From Tropicimonas sp033101155 (GTDB lineage: Bacteria > Pseudomonadota > Alphaproteobacteria > Rhodobacterales > Rhodobacteraceae), in assembly GCF_033101155.1 (NCBI RefSeq), contig NZ_JAWMPX010000008.1:1-64000 (forward strand): a stretch of DNA of 64,000 nucleotides. Direction: 5' to 3'. The position numbers were made by a program, and so were the translations under genes. Under the pieces are notes generated by a model. The model worked only from the letters and a program-made list of their open reading frames with translations, was not told the DNA's origin and searched no databases. Shown here piece by piece: positions 49,184 to 57,977 of the stretch (positions are counted from its first letter, which is position 1; each line of letters starts with the position of its first letter).

Positions 49184-51556
49184 ATGAACAACCATAAGAA
49201 CCGTGCCGAACCCGATTTTGAGACCCTCATTTACGTTTGCCCGATGCACCCGGAAGTGCGACAGAACGGGCCGGGAGACTGTCCGAAATGCGGGATGCAT
49301 CTTGTGCCGGAGGCCGAGGCCGATGCGCATTCCGGTCACGGCGAGCACGATCATTCGGCCTGCGGTCACGATCACGGCGATGGCGGCGCGGCGGCTGCGG
49401 GTGGCGAGTTTGACACCGTGCCGACCGGATGGACCGGAGCGGTCTATACTTGTCCCATGCACGCGCAGGTGCGGCAGACCGAACATGGCTCCTGCCCGAT
49501 CTGCGGCATGGCGTTGGAGCTTGAATCGGCGGCAATGGCCGAAGATGGTCCGAACCCCGAACTTGTCGATTTCACCCGCCGTTTCTGGGTCGGCACGGCC
49601 CTGACCATACCGCTCCTGATCCTCACGATGGGTCCATATCTGGGCTTTCCGGGAGTGCGCGAGATTTTCGGCGAGCGAGCAACCCTCTGGATCGAGCTGG
49701 TTCTCGGAACCCCGGTGGTCCTTTGGTGCGGCTGGCCGTTTCTGATGCGGGGCTGGAACTCGTTCCGGACGATGAACCTCAACATGTTCTCCCTGATCGG
49801 TATGGGTGTGATGGCGGCCTGGCTCTTCAGCGTCGTCGCCGTTCTCTCACCCGGCATATTCCCCGACGGATTTCGCGACGCGGAAGGCCATGTTGGCGTC
49901 TACTTCGAGGCGGCCGCCGTGATCGTGACACTGGTTCTGCTGGGCCAAGTGATGGAATTGCGCGCCCGTGAAGGAACCGGCAAGGCGATCCGCGCGCTTC
50001 TCGACATGGCGGCCAAGACCGCGCGAGTAATCAGACCCGACGGGTCCGAGGACGAGATTCCGCTTGAAGACGTGCAGGTCGGCGATCGTCTGCGCGTTCG
50101 TCCTGGCGACAAGGTGCCGGTCGATGGCATGGTTCTGGACGGCCGGTCCTCGGTCGACGAAAGCATGATCTCGGGTGAGCCCGTGCCGGTCGAGAAGGTC
50201 GAGGGCGACCCGCTGACCGGCGCTACGATCAACGGCACCGGGAGCCTTGTCATGGAGGCGACACGGGTTGGCGCGGACACGATGCTGGCGCAGATCGTCG
50301 AGATGGTGTCCAACGCACAACGCTCGCGCGCACCGATCCAGAAATATGCCGACAAGGTGGCAGGCTTCTTCGTTCCCGCCGTGATCGGTATCGCAATTCT
50401 GTCCTTCATCTCCTGGGCGATCTGGGGGCCGGCACCGGCGCTGTCCTACGCCCTGATCTCGGCGGTGGCGGTTCTGATCATCGCCTGCCCCTGTGCGCTC
50501 GGCCTCGCAACGCCGATGTCGATCATGACGGCAACCGGGCGGGGCGCCCAGGCCGGAGTACTGATCAAGAATGCCGAGGCACTCGAACGGTTCGAGAAAG
50601 TCGATACGCTGATTGTAGACAAGACCGGCACATTGACGGAGGGCAAACCGCGGCTTGTCGCCATTCTGCCGCAGCCCGGCCACGACGAGCCGGAGGTGCT
50701 GCGGCTGGCCGCATCGCTTGAGCGTGGATCGGAGCATCCGCTGGCCGAGGCCATTGTCAGGGGCGCGCAGGAGCGCGACGTGGGATTGGCCGATGCCGGG
50801 GATTTCGAGGCAGTCACCGGCAAGGGCGTCAAGGGCGTCGTCGACGGCAAGGCGGTCGCGCTCGGCAATCTGGCGATGATCCGCGACCTTGGGCTCGAGG
50901 CGGGTGACCTGGCAGCCAAGGCCAATGCCCGCCGCGACGAGGGCGAGACGGTCATGTTCGTGGTGCTGAATGGTGAAATCGCTGGCCTCGTCGGTGTCGC
51001 CGACCCGGTGAAGGAGACCACCCCCGCCGCCATCCAGGATCTGCACGAACTTGGTTTCCGCGTCATCATGGCGACCGGCGACAACGAACGCACGGCCAAA
51101 GCCATCGGCGCACGTCTCGGCATCGACGAGATCCGAGCCGATGTGCTGCCGGAGGACAAGGCGAGGATCATCAAGGAGTTGCAACAGGCTGGTCGAAAAG
51201 TTGCGATGGCCGGAGATGGCGTCAACGACGCGCCGGCTCTCGCGCAGGCAGATGTCGGCATTGCCATGGGCACTGGCGCCGATGTGGCCATCGAAAGCGC
51301 CGGCATCACTCTGGTCAAGGGCAATCTCGACGGTATCGTGCGCGCGCGACGGCTCGCCCACGCCACCATGCGCAACATCCGCCAGAACCTGTTCTTCGCG
51401 CTGATCTACAATGCCTCCGGCGTGCCGGTCGCAGCGGGCGTTCTGTTTCCTTTTTTCGGCATCCTCATCAGCCCGATGTTTGCTGCCTTCGCCATGAGCG
51501 CCTCATCGATCTCGGTAGTACTCAACTCACTGCGCCTTCGCGGCGCAAAGATATAG
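49184..51556 (+). CDS. Cu-translocating P1B-type ATPase with two N-terminal CPMHP metal-binding modules
   Basis: A 790-residue pump. Instead of HMA domains, the N-terminus has two heavy-metal-binding modules: YVCPMHPEVRQNGPGDCPKC and YTCPMHAQVRQTEHGSCPIC, separated by His-rich SGHGEHDHSACGHDHGDGG. Then eight membrane helices, CPC ion site (IIACPCALGLATP), DKTGTLTEG, GDGVNDAPAL. The CPC motif indicates Cu(I)/Ag(I). It is a second exporter distinct from copA. A CueR-type box lies upstream. ATG 49184 follows GAGGACT. It is followed by DUF2933 and ICMT genes. Confidence 0.94.
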   Translation: MNNHKNRAEPDFETLIYVCPMHPEVRQNGPGDCPKCGMHLVPEAEADAHSGHGEHDHSACGHDHGDGGAAAAGGEFDTVPTGWTGAVYTCPMHAQVRQTEHGSCPICGMALELESAAMAEDGPNPELVDFTRRFWVGTALTIPLLILTMGPYLGFPGVREIFGERATLWIELVLGTPVVLWCGWPFLMRGWNSFRTMNLNMFSLIGMGVMAAWLFSVVAVLSPGIFPDGFRDAEGHVGVYFEAAAVIVTLVLLGQVMELRAREGTGKAIRALLDMAAKTARVIRPDGSEDEIPLEDVQVGDRLRVRPGDKVPVDGMVLDGRSSVDESMISGEPVPVEKVEGDPLTGATINGTGSLVMEATRVGADTMLAQIVEMVSNAQRSRAPIQKYADKVAGFFVPAVIGIAILSFISWAIWGPAPALSYALISAVAVLIIACPCALGLATPMSIMTATGRGAQAGVLIKNAEALERFEKVDTLIVDKTGTLTEGKPRLVAILPQPGHDEPEVLRLAASLERGSEHPLAEAIVRGAQERDVGLADAGDFEAVTGKGVKGVVDGKAVALGNLAMIRDLGLEAGDLAAKANARRDEGETVMFVVLNGEIAGLVGVADPVKETTPAAIQDLHELGFRVIMATGDNERTAKAIGARLGIDEIRADVLPEDKARIIKELQQAGRKVAMAGDGVNDAPALAQADVGIAMGTGADVAIESAGITLVKGNLDGIVRARRLAHATMRNIRQNLFFALIYNASGVPVAAGVLFPFFGILISPMFAAFAMSASSISVVLNSLRLRGAKI

Positions 51557-51571
51557 GAACGGACATCAAGT

Positions 51572-51835
51572 ATGACGCATCAACCTGATCCTTCACATGG
51601 CGATCACAATCACTCCGAACAATCCCATCGGCCACCATCCTTCTGGCGATCGCGGGCCGGAATTTACTTGATTGTCGCGCTGGTCGTGGGCGGCACCCTT
51701 CTGGGTATCGAACACCGGGTGCACATCCTGGACAGCGGATTGCTGGTCTGGTTGCCGCTGCTGCTCTGTGTGGGAATGCACTTCTTCATGCACGGAGGTC
51801 ACGGCGGACACGGTTCCGGGGGCGACAAGTCATGA
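51572..51835 (+). CDS. DUF2933-type small membrane protein
   Basis: An 87-residue protein: His-rich head (PSHGDHNHSEQSHRPPS), membrane helices around LIVALVVGGTLLG and LLVWLPLLLCVGMHFFMH, and a Gly/His tail (GGHGGHGSGGDKS). It is related to the protein at 27164 in the CVGxHxxMH segment. The stop overlaps the next gene by 4 bases. Such proteins commonly follow Cu ATPases; likely a metal-related membrane partner. Confidence 0.8.
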   Translation: MTHQPDPSHGDHNHSEQSHRPPSFWRSRAGIYLIVALVVGGTLLGIEHRVHILDSGLLVWLPLLLCVGMHFFMHGGHGGHGSGGDKS

Positions 51836-52485
51836 CCGAACCCGGAACGGCATATGGCCTTTGGCTGATGGTTTTCATCAACTCCGCAGTCTTCATCATC
51901 TTTGCGTTCAGTTTCTTCAAGCCACAGACCTCGCGAGACTGGCGGAGCTTCGGGGCGTTCAGCGCCTTCATCGTGGCACTCTTCACCGAGATGTACGGGT
52001 TTCCTCTGACGATCTTCGTCTTGTCCGGCTGGCTGCAATCGACCTGGCCGGATATCGACTGGCTTGCCCACGATAGCGGACACCTGCCTGAAATGATGTT
52101 CGGCTGGAAGTCGAACCCACATTTCGGCCCCTTCCATATACTCAGTTTTGTTCTGACCGGAGGCGGCTTCTGGCTGATGTCCGTCGCATGGCACCATCTG
52201 TGGTCGGCACAAAGGCAAGGACGGCTGGCCACAACCGGCCCCTATGCCCGCATTCGCCATCCCCAATACGTCGGGTTCGTTCTCATCATGATTGGTTTTC
52301 TTGTGCAGTGGCCGACAATTCTGACGCTCGCAATGTTCCCGGTGTTGGTCTGGATGTACGCCCGTCTTGCCCGTGCCGAAGAATCCGACAGCCAGGAACG
52401 GTTCGGCGAAAGCTGGGACAGGTATGCAAGCCGGGTTCCCGCATTCATTCCCGGCCAACGTGCTCCAATGGGCGTCAACCAATGA
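51832..52485 (+). CDS. ICMT-like isoprenylcysteine methyltransferase family membrane protein
   Basis: A 217-residue membrane protein with about five helices. The C-terminal ICMT/PEMT signature is ATTGPYARIRHPQYVGFVLI, then ARAEESDSQERFGESWDRYA. Such proteins use SAM to methylate small molecules or Cys; bacterial substrates are unknown. Its ATG overlaps the DUF2933 stop by 4 bases. ICMT genes recur with Cu ATPases and DUF2933 in proteobacterial metal clusters, so it is probably part of the copper unit. Confidence 0.87.
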   Translation: MTEPGTAYGLWLMVFINSAVFIIFAFSFFKPQTSRDWRSFGAFSAFIVALFTEMYGFPLTIFVLSGWLQSTWPDIDWLAHDSGHLPEMMFGWKSNPHFGPFHILSFVLTGGGFWLMSVAWHHLWSAQRQGRLATTGPYARIRHPQYVGFVLIMIGFLVQWPTILTLAMFPVLVWMYARLARAEESDSQERFGESWDRYASRVPAFIPGQRAPMGVNQ

Positions 52486-52649
52486 AGCGAGGCATTCATT
52501 GAAAGGGGTCGGGAAAAGTGAATGGTATGGCTATTGATAGCTTCGCCGTGTTCGCCTTGCTCCACAGCCATTTTCTCTGTGACTGACGACGGAAAACGGC
52601 TCATACAGCGTATCATGAATGCGCGACGATGATGAATTGGGAGAAAACC

Positions 52650-53123
52650 ATGACACGTATCGCACTTCCGATCGCTATGACACTCGCACTTCTGGGGACG
52701 ACCGCGGCGGCACAGCAGTTCGTGCCGGGCGGCAATGCCCTCACCCGGTGGGACGCGAACAATGATGGCAGAGTGACTCTGGCCGAGGTCGAGGCCGGAC
52801 GTGCCGCGCTTTTTGGAACCTACGACATCAATAATGACGGGACGCTCTCTACCGATGAGTTCGCCCGTATTGCCCCGCAGGCCTATGGCGGGCGACAGGC
52901 GAACAATCAGCGCGGAACACAAAGTGTCATCCGGAGCCAGATCGACACAAATGGCGACGGTCTGGTCACGCGGAAGGAATACGTGGCAGGCGCGAGGCTC
53001 TGGCGCGACCGCATGGACACCAACGGAGATGGTGTGCTGACCGCGACGGATTTCGGCCGGACCGGACGTGGCACGGGGCGTGGCGCCGGACAGGGACGCG
53101 GGATGCGCTGGAACAACGGATGA
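52650..53123 (+). CDS. Secreted EF-hand protein
   Basis: A 157-residue protein. ATG 52650 follows GGGAG. A signal peptide (LPIAMTLALLGTTAAAQ) precedes four EF-hand loops: DANNDGRVTLAE, DINNDGTLSTDE, DTNGDGLVTRKE and DTNGDGVLTATD. It ends GRGTGRGAGQGRGMRWNNG, a Gly/Arg tail. A calcium-binding periplasmic protein; no Met repeats as in the protein at 44868. Role unknown; the next plus-strand unit is the PepSY/two-component operon. Confidence 0.8.
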   Translation: MTRIALPIAMTLALLGTTAAAQQFVPGGNALTRWDANNDGRVTLAEVEAGRAALFGTYDINNDGTLSTDEFARIAPQAYGGRQANNQRGTQSVIRSQIDTNGDGLVTRKEYVAGARLWRDRMDTNGDGVLTATDFGRTGRGTGRGAGQGRGMRWNNG

Positions 53124-53192
53124 TTCTGACGATCTCGTCGTTTCTGGCCTTCGGGCGCAACAGGTGATGGTATGCATGACAAAGGCAGCGGC

Positions 53193-53209
53193 TGTCAGGC
53201 CGCTGTCAG
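53193..53209 (+). promoter_or_regulatory. TGTCAG direct repeat, candidate response-regulator site
   Basis: TGTCAG-GCCGC-TGTCAG, two hexamers 11 bases apart (one helical turn), 24 bases upstream of the PepSY start. OmpR-family regulators typically bind such direct repeats. The same motif is found at 58875 and, reversed, at 56753. Confidence 0.65.
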
Positions 53210-53233
53210 GTCGAATCCACGAAACTGTCGCCT

Positions 53234-53521
53234 GTGAAACACGTCTACACCTTCCTGATCCTGTTGCTGGCCGGGCCCGTCACTGCCGAGTCCGACCATG
53301 ACCTTGCCCGCGAGGCAGGATCCCGTCACGAGATCCTCCCTCTCGCGACGGTGATGCAGGATGTGTCGGAGCACTATTCCGCGACGCTGCTTGAAGTCGA
53401 ACTGGAACGGGAGCACGGGCTGTATGTCTATGAGTTCGAGTTGATAACTTCGGACGGTCGGATCCTTGAGATCCTGGTTGATGCGGCCACTGGCGAGATC
53501 CTCGAAGAAGAGGAGGACTGA
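53234..53521 (+). CDS. PepSY domain periplasmic protein
   Basis: A 95-residue protein with a GTG start, signal peptide (VYTFLILLLAGPVTAE) and one PepSY domain (LEVELEREHGLYVYEFELIT, then GRILEILVDAATGEIL). PepSY proteins inhibit proteases or modulate sensors in the periplasm. It ends five bases before the response regulator. PepSY/regulator/kinase triads are a known arrangement, with the PepSY protein probably acting on the sensor or as its output. Confidence 0.85.
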   Translation: MKHVYTFLILLLAGPVTAESDHDLAREAGSRHEILPLATVMQDVSEHYSATLLEVELEREHGLYVYEFELITSDGRILEILVDAATGEILEEEED

Positions 53522-53526
53522 GCTTC

Positions 53527-54198
53527 ATGCGTGTGCTGGTCGTCGAGGATGACACGCGGATCGCTTCTGACCTGGCGGCTGCTCTGGAGAACGCGGCATT
53601 CCGCGTCGAGACCTGCGCGGATGGCGAGGAGGCCTGGTTTCTTGGTGATACCGAGGAATACGACCTCGTGGTGCTCGACCTCGGTCTGCCGCGACTCGAC
53701 GGGCTGACAATCCTGAAACGCTGGCGCAGTAACGGCCGGGACATGCCCGTGCTCGTGCTGACCGCACGTGGAGCCTGGACCGAGCGCGTGGAGGGGATCG
53801 ATGCCGGCGCCGACGATTACCTGCCCAAGCCCTTCCGGATGGAAGAACTGGTGGCGCGCGCCCGCGCGCTGGTGCGTCGGTCGGCCGGCCGTGGCTCGGC
53901 CCAACAAGAGGCCGGCGATCTGACGCTCGACACCAACCGCATGACCGTCACGCTGAGAGGTGTGCCCGTTTCGGTCACGGCACTTGAGTACCGACTGCTT
54001 TCCTACCTGATGTTGCACCGGGACAGGATCATTCCGCCCGGCGAACTGCTCGAACACCTGTATGGCGACGAGGACGCCCGGGAAGCGAATGCGCTCGAGG
54101 CCGTTGTCACCCGATTGCGACGCAAACTCGGGTCGGGCGTCCTCGGAACCCGGCGCGGTTTCGGCTATTTCCTTGAACCCGTGGAGCCAGAAGGATGA
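53527..54198 (+). CDS. OmpR-family response regulator
   Basis: A 223-residue regulator. Receiver with MRVLVVEDDTRIA, phosphoacceptor Asp51 (VVLDLGLPRLDGL) and KPFRMEELVAR; the winged-helix output has ALEYRLLSYLMLHRDRI and NALEAVVTRLRRKLG. It is of QseB/PmrA type. It follows PepSY and overlaps the kinase by ATGA. The direct repeats TGTCAG-N5-TGTCAG ahead of its own operon and the VIT1 gene, with a related site ahead of the SHP operon, are its likely binding sites. Confidence 0.92.
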   Translation: MRVLVVEDDTRIASDLAAALENAAFRVETCADGEEAWFLGDTEEYDLVVLDLGLPRLDGLTILKRWRSNGRDMPVLVLTARGAWTERVEGIDAGADDYLPKPFRMEELVARARALVRRSAGRGSAQQEAGDLTLDTNRMTVTLRGVPVSVTALEYRLLSYLMLHRDRIIPPGELLEHLYGDEDAREANALEAVVTRLRRKLGSGVLGTRRGFGYFLEPVEPEG

Positions 54199-55538
54199 CG
54201 TCGTATTCGCTCCGCCTCCGGCTTCTTGTAACGGGTGCGGTCTCTGTCCTGATCGCGCTTGGCGTCGCCGCGGTGGGGATCGCGTTGTTGTTCTCGGCGC
54301 ATGTAGAACGTCGTGCCTTGGCCGAGCTTTCGGTCCAACTGGATCAGGTGCTATCGGGTGTCGAGCGGGATGCGGACGGGCTGCTATATCTCTCGAACAC
54401 GCCCGCTGATCCGCGCTTCGAGCGCCCGTTTGGTGGGCTCTACTGGCAGATCTCGGTCGACGGGCGGCTGCTGAGATCCCGATCCCTCTGGGATCATGAG
54501 ATCCCGCTGCCCATTGATGAATTGCCGGATGGCGGAGAACATGTTCACACGCTCGAAGGTCCCGACGGCCAATCGCTCCTGACGGTCGAACGCAGCGTGA
54601 TCTTGCCGCCCCGGTTGGGAGAGACCGGGATGCGTGCCGCCGTCGCGGTGGATCAGGCCGAGTTGCAGAAGGCGAGCCGGGATTTCGCGTCCGACCTGTT
54701 GCCCTACCTGCTCATCCTCGCGGCGGTGCTCATCCTTGCCATGGCAGCCCAGATTGCTATCGGGTTGCGGCCACTTGGGCGGGTGGAGGCCCGGGTCGGC
54801 GACATTCGTTCGGGCAGGTCGCAGCGGCTGGGAGAAGACTTTCCTGCTGAAGTGATCCCGTTGGCCACCGAGGTGGATGCGCTGCTGTCGGAGCGCGAGG
54901 AAGAGATTTCCCGCGCCGGAATGCGGGCCGCGGATCTTGCGCACGGGTTCAAGACGCCCCTTCAGGCGATGCTGGGCGAGGCTGGGCGGTTGCGGGAAAA
55001 TGGGCAGGAAATCCACGCCAAGGCCATCGAAGAAACTGTCGAGACCATGCGCGGGCATGTCGATCGGGAATTGATGCGGGCCCGAATTTCCCTGCATCGC
55101 GAAACAGCGCGCTGCGACGTCGCGGACGTGGTGGAGGCTGTCCTGAGGGTGCTGCGCCGCTCCGTTCTTGGTGGCGAAAAGTCCTGGGATGTCGAGCTTG
55201 AGCCGAACCTCGCCGTCCGTGCCGAAGCCGCCGACCTCACAGAGATTATGGGGGCTGTTGCAGAGAATGCTGCGCGCCACGCCGCATCCCGCATCCAGAT
55301 CACTGCACGCGAAGTCGGAGGAGAGGTCGGTATTCGCATCGAGGATGACGGCCCCGGTATCCCGCCCGGAAAACTGGCGGAGATGACCCGCCGGGGCGTG
55401 CGAGCCGACGAATCCTCGGCCGGGAGCGGGTTCGGGCTGGCAATTGCCTCTGAGCTTGCAGAAACACTCGGCGGAAGGCTCGACTTGCGCCACGGAACGC
55501 CCGGATTGTCAGTTCGCCTCACCCTGCCGAAGGCATGA
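54195..55538 (+). CDS. Sensor histidine kinase
   Basis: A 447-residue inner-membrane kinase. Membrane helices near residues 11-35 and 169-190 bracket a periplasmic domain with FERPFGGLYWQIS. His250 in DLAHGFKTPLQAML is the phosphoacceptor, in the HGFKTPL form that some QseC/PhoQ-like kinases use. ATP-binding blocks follow: AVAENAARHA, EDDGPGIPPG and SGFGLAIASELAE. The signal is unknown; neighbouring targets suggest redox or iron-type stress. It ends a three-gene operon. Confidence 0.91.
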   Translation: MTSYSLRLRLLVTGAVSVLIALGVAAVGIALLFSAHVERRALAELSVQLDQVLSGVERDADGLLYLSNTPADPRFERPFGGLYWQISVDGRLLRSRSLWDHEIPLPIDELPDGGEHVHTLEGPDGQSLLTVERSVILPPRLGETGMRAAVAVDQAELQKASRDFASDLLPYLLILAAVLILAMAAQIAIGLRPLGRVEARVGDIRSGRSQRLGEDFPAEVIPLATEVDALLSEREEEISRAGMRAADLAHGFKTPLQAMLGEAGRLRENGQEIHAKAIEETVETMRGHVDRELMRARISLHRETARCDVADVVEAVLRVLRRSVLGGEKSWDVELEPNLAVRAEAADLTEIMGAVAENAARHAASRIQITAREVGGEVGIRIEDDGPGIPPGKLAEMTRRGVRADESSAGSGFGLAIASELAETLGGRLDLRHGTPGLSVRLTLPKA

Positions 55539-55604
55539 TTGAAGGGCGTTCCGAGATGGTGACGTCATGACAGGCTGCTTGGGCAGCGCCGGAGAGTCGC
55601 ATCG

Positions 55605-55991
55605 TCATGATCGAAGTTGATCGAGCATCGGACAATTCGTCGAGCCTTCGGCGCAGTTGGCGGTCAATTCTTCAAGCGCCGACGCAAGTTTCCGCAATTC
55701 GACAATCTTGGTTTTCACCTCGGCCAGTTGCGACACTCCAAAGGCGCGGACTTCGCCGCAGTCAGCCGTGTTTTCGCTGGACAGTGAATAGAGTTTTCGC
55801 GCGACTTGAAGTGGAAACCCCAGATCGCGGCATCGCCGAATGAACCGCAGTTCTCCCACCGCAGCGTCGGTATAGACCCTGCGACCGGAGGCGGTTCTTT
55901 CTGCCGTGCCGATGACGCCTTCGCGCTCGTAGTAGCGGATCGTTTCAACCGACACTCCGCTCAGTCGTGAGGCTTCGCCAATCGCGTGCAT
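55605..55991 (-). CDS. MerR-family metal regulator
   Basis: A 128-residue regulator. Winged HTH (MHAIGEASRLSGVSVETIRY), a dimer helix, and metal ligands Cys79 (TADCGEV), plus NCAEGSTNCPML near the C-terminus, similar in position to the three Cys of mercury-sensing MerR. It is divergent from a merT-like gene across a 19-bp-spaced promoter. Hg(II) is the best guess, but Zn/Cd/Pb sensors of this family are similar. The promoter CCTATAG-N3-CTACAGG resembles CadR/PbrR sites, which keeps the question open. Confidence 0.87.
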   Translation of the reverse strand: MHAIGEASRLSGVSVETIRYYEREGVIGTAERTASGRRVYTDAAVGELRFIRRCRDLGFPLQVARKLYSLSSENTADCGEVRAFGVSQLAEVKTKIVELRKLASALEELTANCAEGSTNCPMLDQLRS

Positions 55992-56006
55992 GTGATGAAC
56001 TTTCGC

Positions 56007-56037
56007 TTGAACCTATAGCGACTACAGGATGCATGGT
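56007..56037 (+). promoter_or_regulatory. MerR-type promoter of the merT-like gene
   Basis: TTGAAC (56007-56012), a 19-base spacer with the dyad CCTATAG-CGA-CTACAGG, then a poor -10 CATGGT (56032-56037). The long spacer is diagnostic of MerR-family activation. The expected start of transcription is near 56044, which argues for an ATG at 56045. Confidence 0.7.
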
Positions 56038-56044
56038 GAATCCC

Positions 56045-56434
56045 ATGTTGTCGAACACAGATCACCTGACCGATGCTTCCGAACCAGGTCCAAACCGACT
56101 GTTACTTGGCTCTGCCGGGTTTCTGGCGCTTCTGTCGGCGTCCTGCTGCGTTCTTCCGATCGGGTTGTCGATCATTGGACTGGGTGGGTCGTGGTTGCTG
56201 ATGCTTGGCCCGTTTGTCACCTACAGGATCGAGATTCTTGTCGTCGTAGGCTTGATCCTGGCGTGGTCCTGGGTTCGCCTGTGGCGTCGGTGGTCCTGCG
56301 CTTCGAAACGTCGTTCGACGCTCTATATCCTCGGTTTTGCGACCATCTCCTTTCTGTTGGCGGCATCATCGCCGCTATGGGAAGACGACGCCGCCAGAAC
56401 CATGTTTTCCCTGTTGCGGAGTAGCAGAACGTGA
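56045..56434 (+). CDS. merT: MerT-like mercuric transport protein
   Basis: About 129 residues with three membrane helices. The first has the diagnostic adjacent Cys pair in LSASCCVLPIGLSIIGLGGS, as in MerT/MerF. The last part includes a Cys in RRWSCASKRR. It would carry Hg(II) or a related metal across the inner membrane. An ATG at 56033 overlaps the predicted -10, so the ATG at 56045 is preferred, making it almost leaderless. No merP or merA is adjacent, so this is a reduced mer module. It overlaps the next gene by 4 bases. Confidence 0.8.
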   Translation: MLSNTDHLTDASEPGPNRLLLGSAGFLALLSASCCVLPIGLSIIGLGGSWLLMLGPFVTYRIEILVVVGLILAWSWVRLWRRWSCASKRRSTLYILGFATISFLLAASSPLWEDDAARTMFSLLRSSRT

Positions 56435-56649
56435 AGACCCAAACAGTAGAACTGACCAGCACGATCACCTGTCCAAAATGTGGGCACGCAGAAACCGAGA
56501 CAATGCCGACCGACAGTTGCCAATGGTTCTATGAATGCACCTCTTGCGGTGAGGTTCTCAAACCTTTGCCGGGAGATTGCTGCGTGTATTGTTCCTATGG
56601 AACCGTTCCATGCCCACCGATCCAGCAAGGCGATAGCTGTTGCGGCTGA
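56431..56649 (+). CDS. GDCCVYCSYGTVPCPP-type small Cys-rich protein
   Basis: A 72-residue protein. Two zinc-finger-like pairs (TITCPKCGHAE and YECTSCGEV) are followed by the hallmark GDCCVYCSYGTVPCPP and a terminal SCCG. This small family regularly accompanies merT-like genes and is thought to bind metal. It overlaps the merT-like gene (ATGA). Ten Cys in 72 residues imply soft-metal coordination. Biochemistry unknown. Confidence 0.87.
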   Translation: MKTQTVELTSTITCPKCGHAETETMPTDSCQWFYECTSCGEVLKPLPGDCCVYCSYGTVPCPPIQQGDSCCG

Positions 56650-56752
56650 CGTCATATTGAGCCGGAACCAGGACGCGTTGGAGGGCTGAAGGAATGCGGG
56701 CTTGCGGCGGCATCGTCCGGACAAAGGCGCTTCAATCCACTCGGGCAAGAAA

Positions 56753-56791
56753 CTGACAATTCGCTGACATTGCCGGTCAGGCCGGCGTCAG
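56753..56791. promoter_or_regulatory. Clustered response-regulator-like repeats upstream of the b561/SHP operon
   Basis: CTGACA-N5-CTGACA at 56753-56769 is the reversed form of TGTCAG-N5-TGTCAG. Just after it, GGTCAG-GCCGG-CGTCAG at 56775-56791 is a degenerate copy in forward orientation, also with 11-base periodicity. They lie 56-94 bases ahead of the operon's ATG. Confidence 0.5.
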
Positions 56792-56846
56792 CACCTCCGT
56801 GACACTCTGTGTCCAACAGCCTCATTTCGGGCGTTGGAGACAGAAC

Positions 56847-57977
56847 ATGACGGACGCCACAGCCCCAGACATTCCCGAACAGAAAGAGCAGGTCCGTGTC
56901 TGGGACATCTGGGTCAGGTTGTTCCATTGGTCGCTGGTAGCCTGCATCAGTGCAGCGGCCGTGACCGGGTTCCTGCTCGGCGCATCCTGGATCGCCCTCC
57001 ACATTGCCGCCGGTCTCGCGGCCGTCGCGCTTGTGCTCGCCCGCATCGTCTGGGGCTTCTTCGGGCCAACCCATGCTCGTTTTGCCGACTTCCTGCGCAC
57101 GCCATCGGAGATCCTGTCCCATCTGAAAGGAAAGGATGCGGGCAGACACCTCGGTCACAATCCGGCGGGCGGCCTGATGATGCTGGCTCTGATGGCTGTC
57201 ATTTTGATGCTTGGGATGTCCGGCCTTGTCGGGCTTGGTGGTGCCCTGAGGACCGGGCCTCTGCTGTCGCTACCCTACGCAACAGGCGAAGTCGGGCTGG
57301 AGCTCCACGAAACCCTCGCGGTTCTACTCCTCGTGATGGTTCTGGCCCATGTCGCTGCTGCGATCTTCGAGAGCCGCCGCAGCCGGGAGAACCTTGTTCG
57401 CTCGATGGTGACCGGAACCAAGGAGAGCCGCCCCGGCGATCACACAAGCTACCCCGTTCAGGCACATCCACGGATCGCCATCCTCCTGATCGCAATTCTG
57501 GCGGGAACCGCGGTGTTGCTCACTGAGGCAGACACCCAAACGCCGATGGGCGTGCCAGTTGCGGAACTGGATGAGACCTTCATGGATGAATGCACCGCCT
57601 GCCACCTCGCCTATCACCCCAGCCTGCTGTCCGGGACCGAATGGCGATCCATCATGGCGGACCTCGAGGAGCATTACGGCGAGGATGCGAGCTTCGACAC
57701 GGAAACGACGAAGCAGATCACCGACTGGCTGCTGGCCCATGACGCCTCGAACGTCCAGACCCGCCCGGCGCACCTGTTTGCGGGAAACCTGCGGCCGTCG
57801 AACGGCTCCATGACCGAGACCCGCGCCTGGAACCACCTGCACGAGGATGTATCGAACGAGCGTTTCCTGCGGGCCCCCGTCTATTCGCAAGCGAATTGTT
57901 CGGCCTGTCACAAAGATGCCGAGGCCGGATGGTTCAGCCCCTTCCACATCCGAATTCCCAAGGAGACCTCAAAGTGA
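56847..57977 (+). CDS. Cytochrome b561 fused to diheme cytochrome c
   Basis: A 376-residue protein. ATG 56847 follows GGAGACAG. The N-terminal half is a cytochrome b561-type four-helix domain (VRVWDIWVRLFHWSLVACIS, with haem His). The C-terminal half is a periplasmic diheme cytochrome (DHC type) with ECTACHLAYH near residue 248 and NCSACHKDAE near 351. It should transfer electrons from the quinone pool to periplasmic SHP. It leads the b561-SHP-DHC operon and overlaps the SHP start (GTGA). Normally b561 and DHC are separate; here they are fused and a second DHC follows. Confidence 0.9.
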   Translation: MTDATAPDIPEQKEQVRVWDIWVRLFHWSLVACISAAAVTGFLLGASWIALHIAAGLAAVALVLARIVWGFFGPTHARFADFLRTPSEILSHLKGKDAGRHLGHNPAGGLMMLALMAVILMLGMSGLVGLGGALRTGPLLSLPYATGEVGLELHETLAVLLLVMVLAHVAAAIFESRRSRENLVRSMVTGTKESRPGDHTSYPVQAHPRIAILLIAILAGTAVLLTEADTQTPMGVPVAELDETFMDECTACHLAYHPSLLSGTEWRSIMADLEEHYGEDASFDTETTKQITDWLLAHDASNVQTRPAHLFAGNLRPSNGSMTETRAWNHLHEDVSNERFLRAPVYSQANCSACHKDAEAGWFSPFHIRIPKETSK

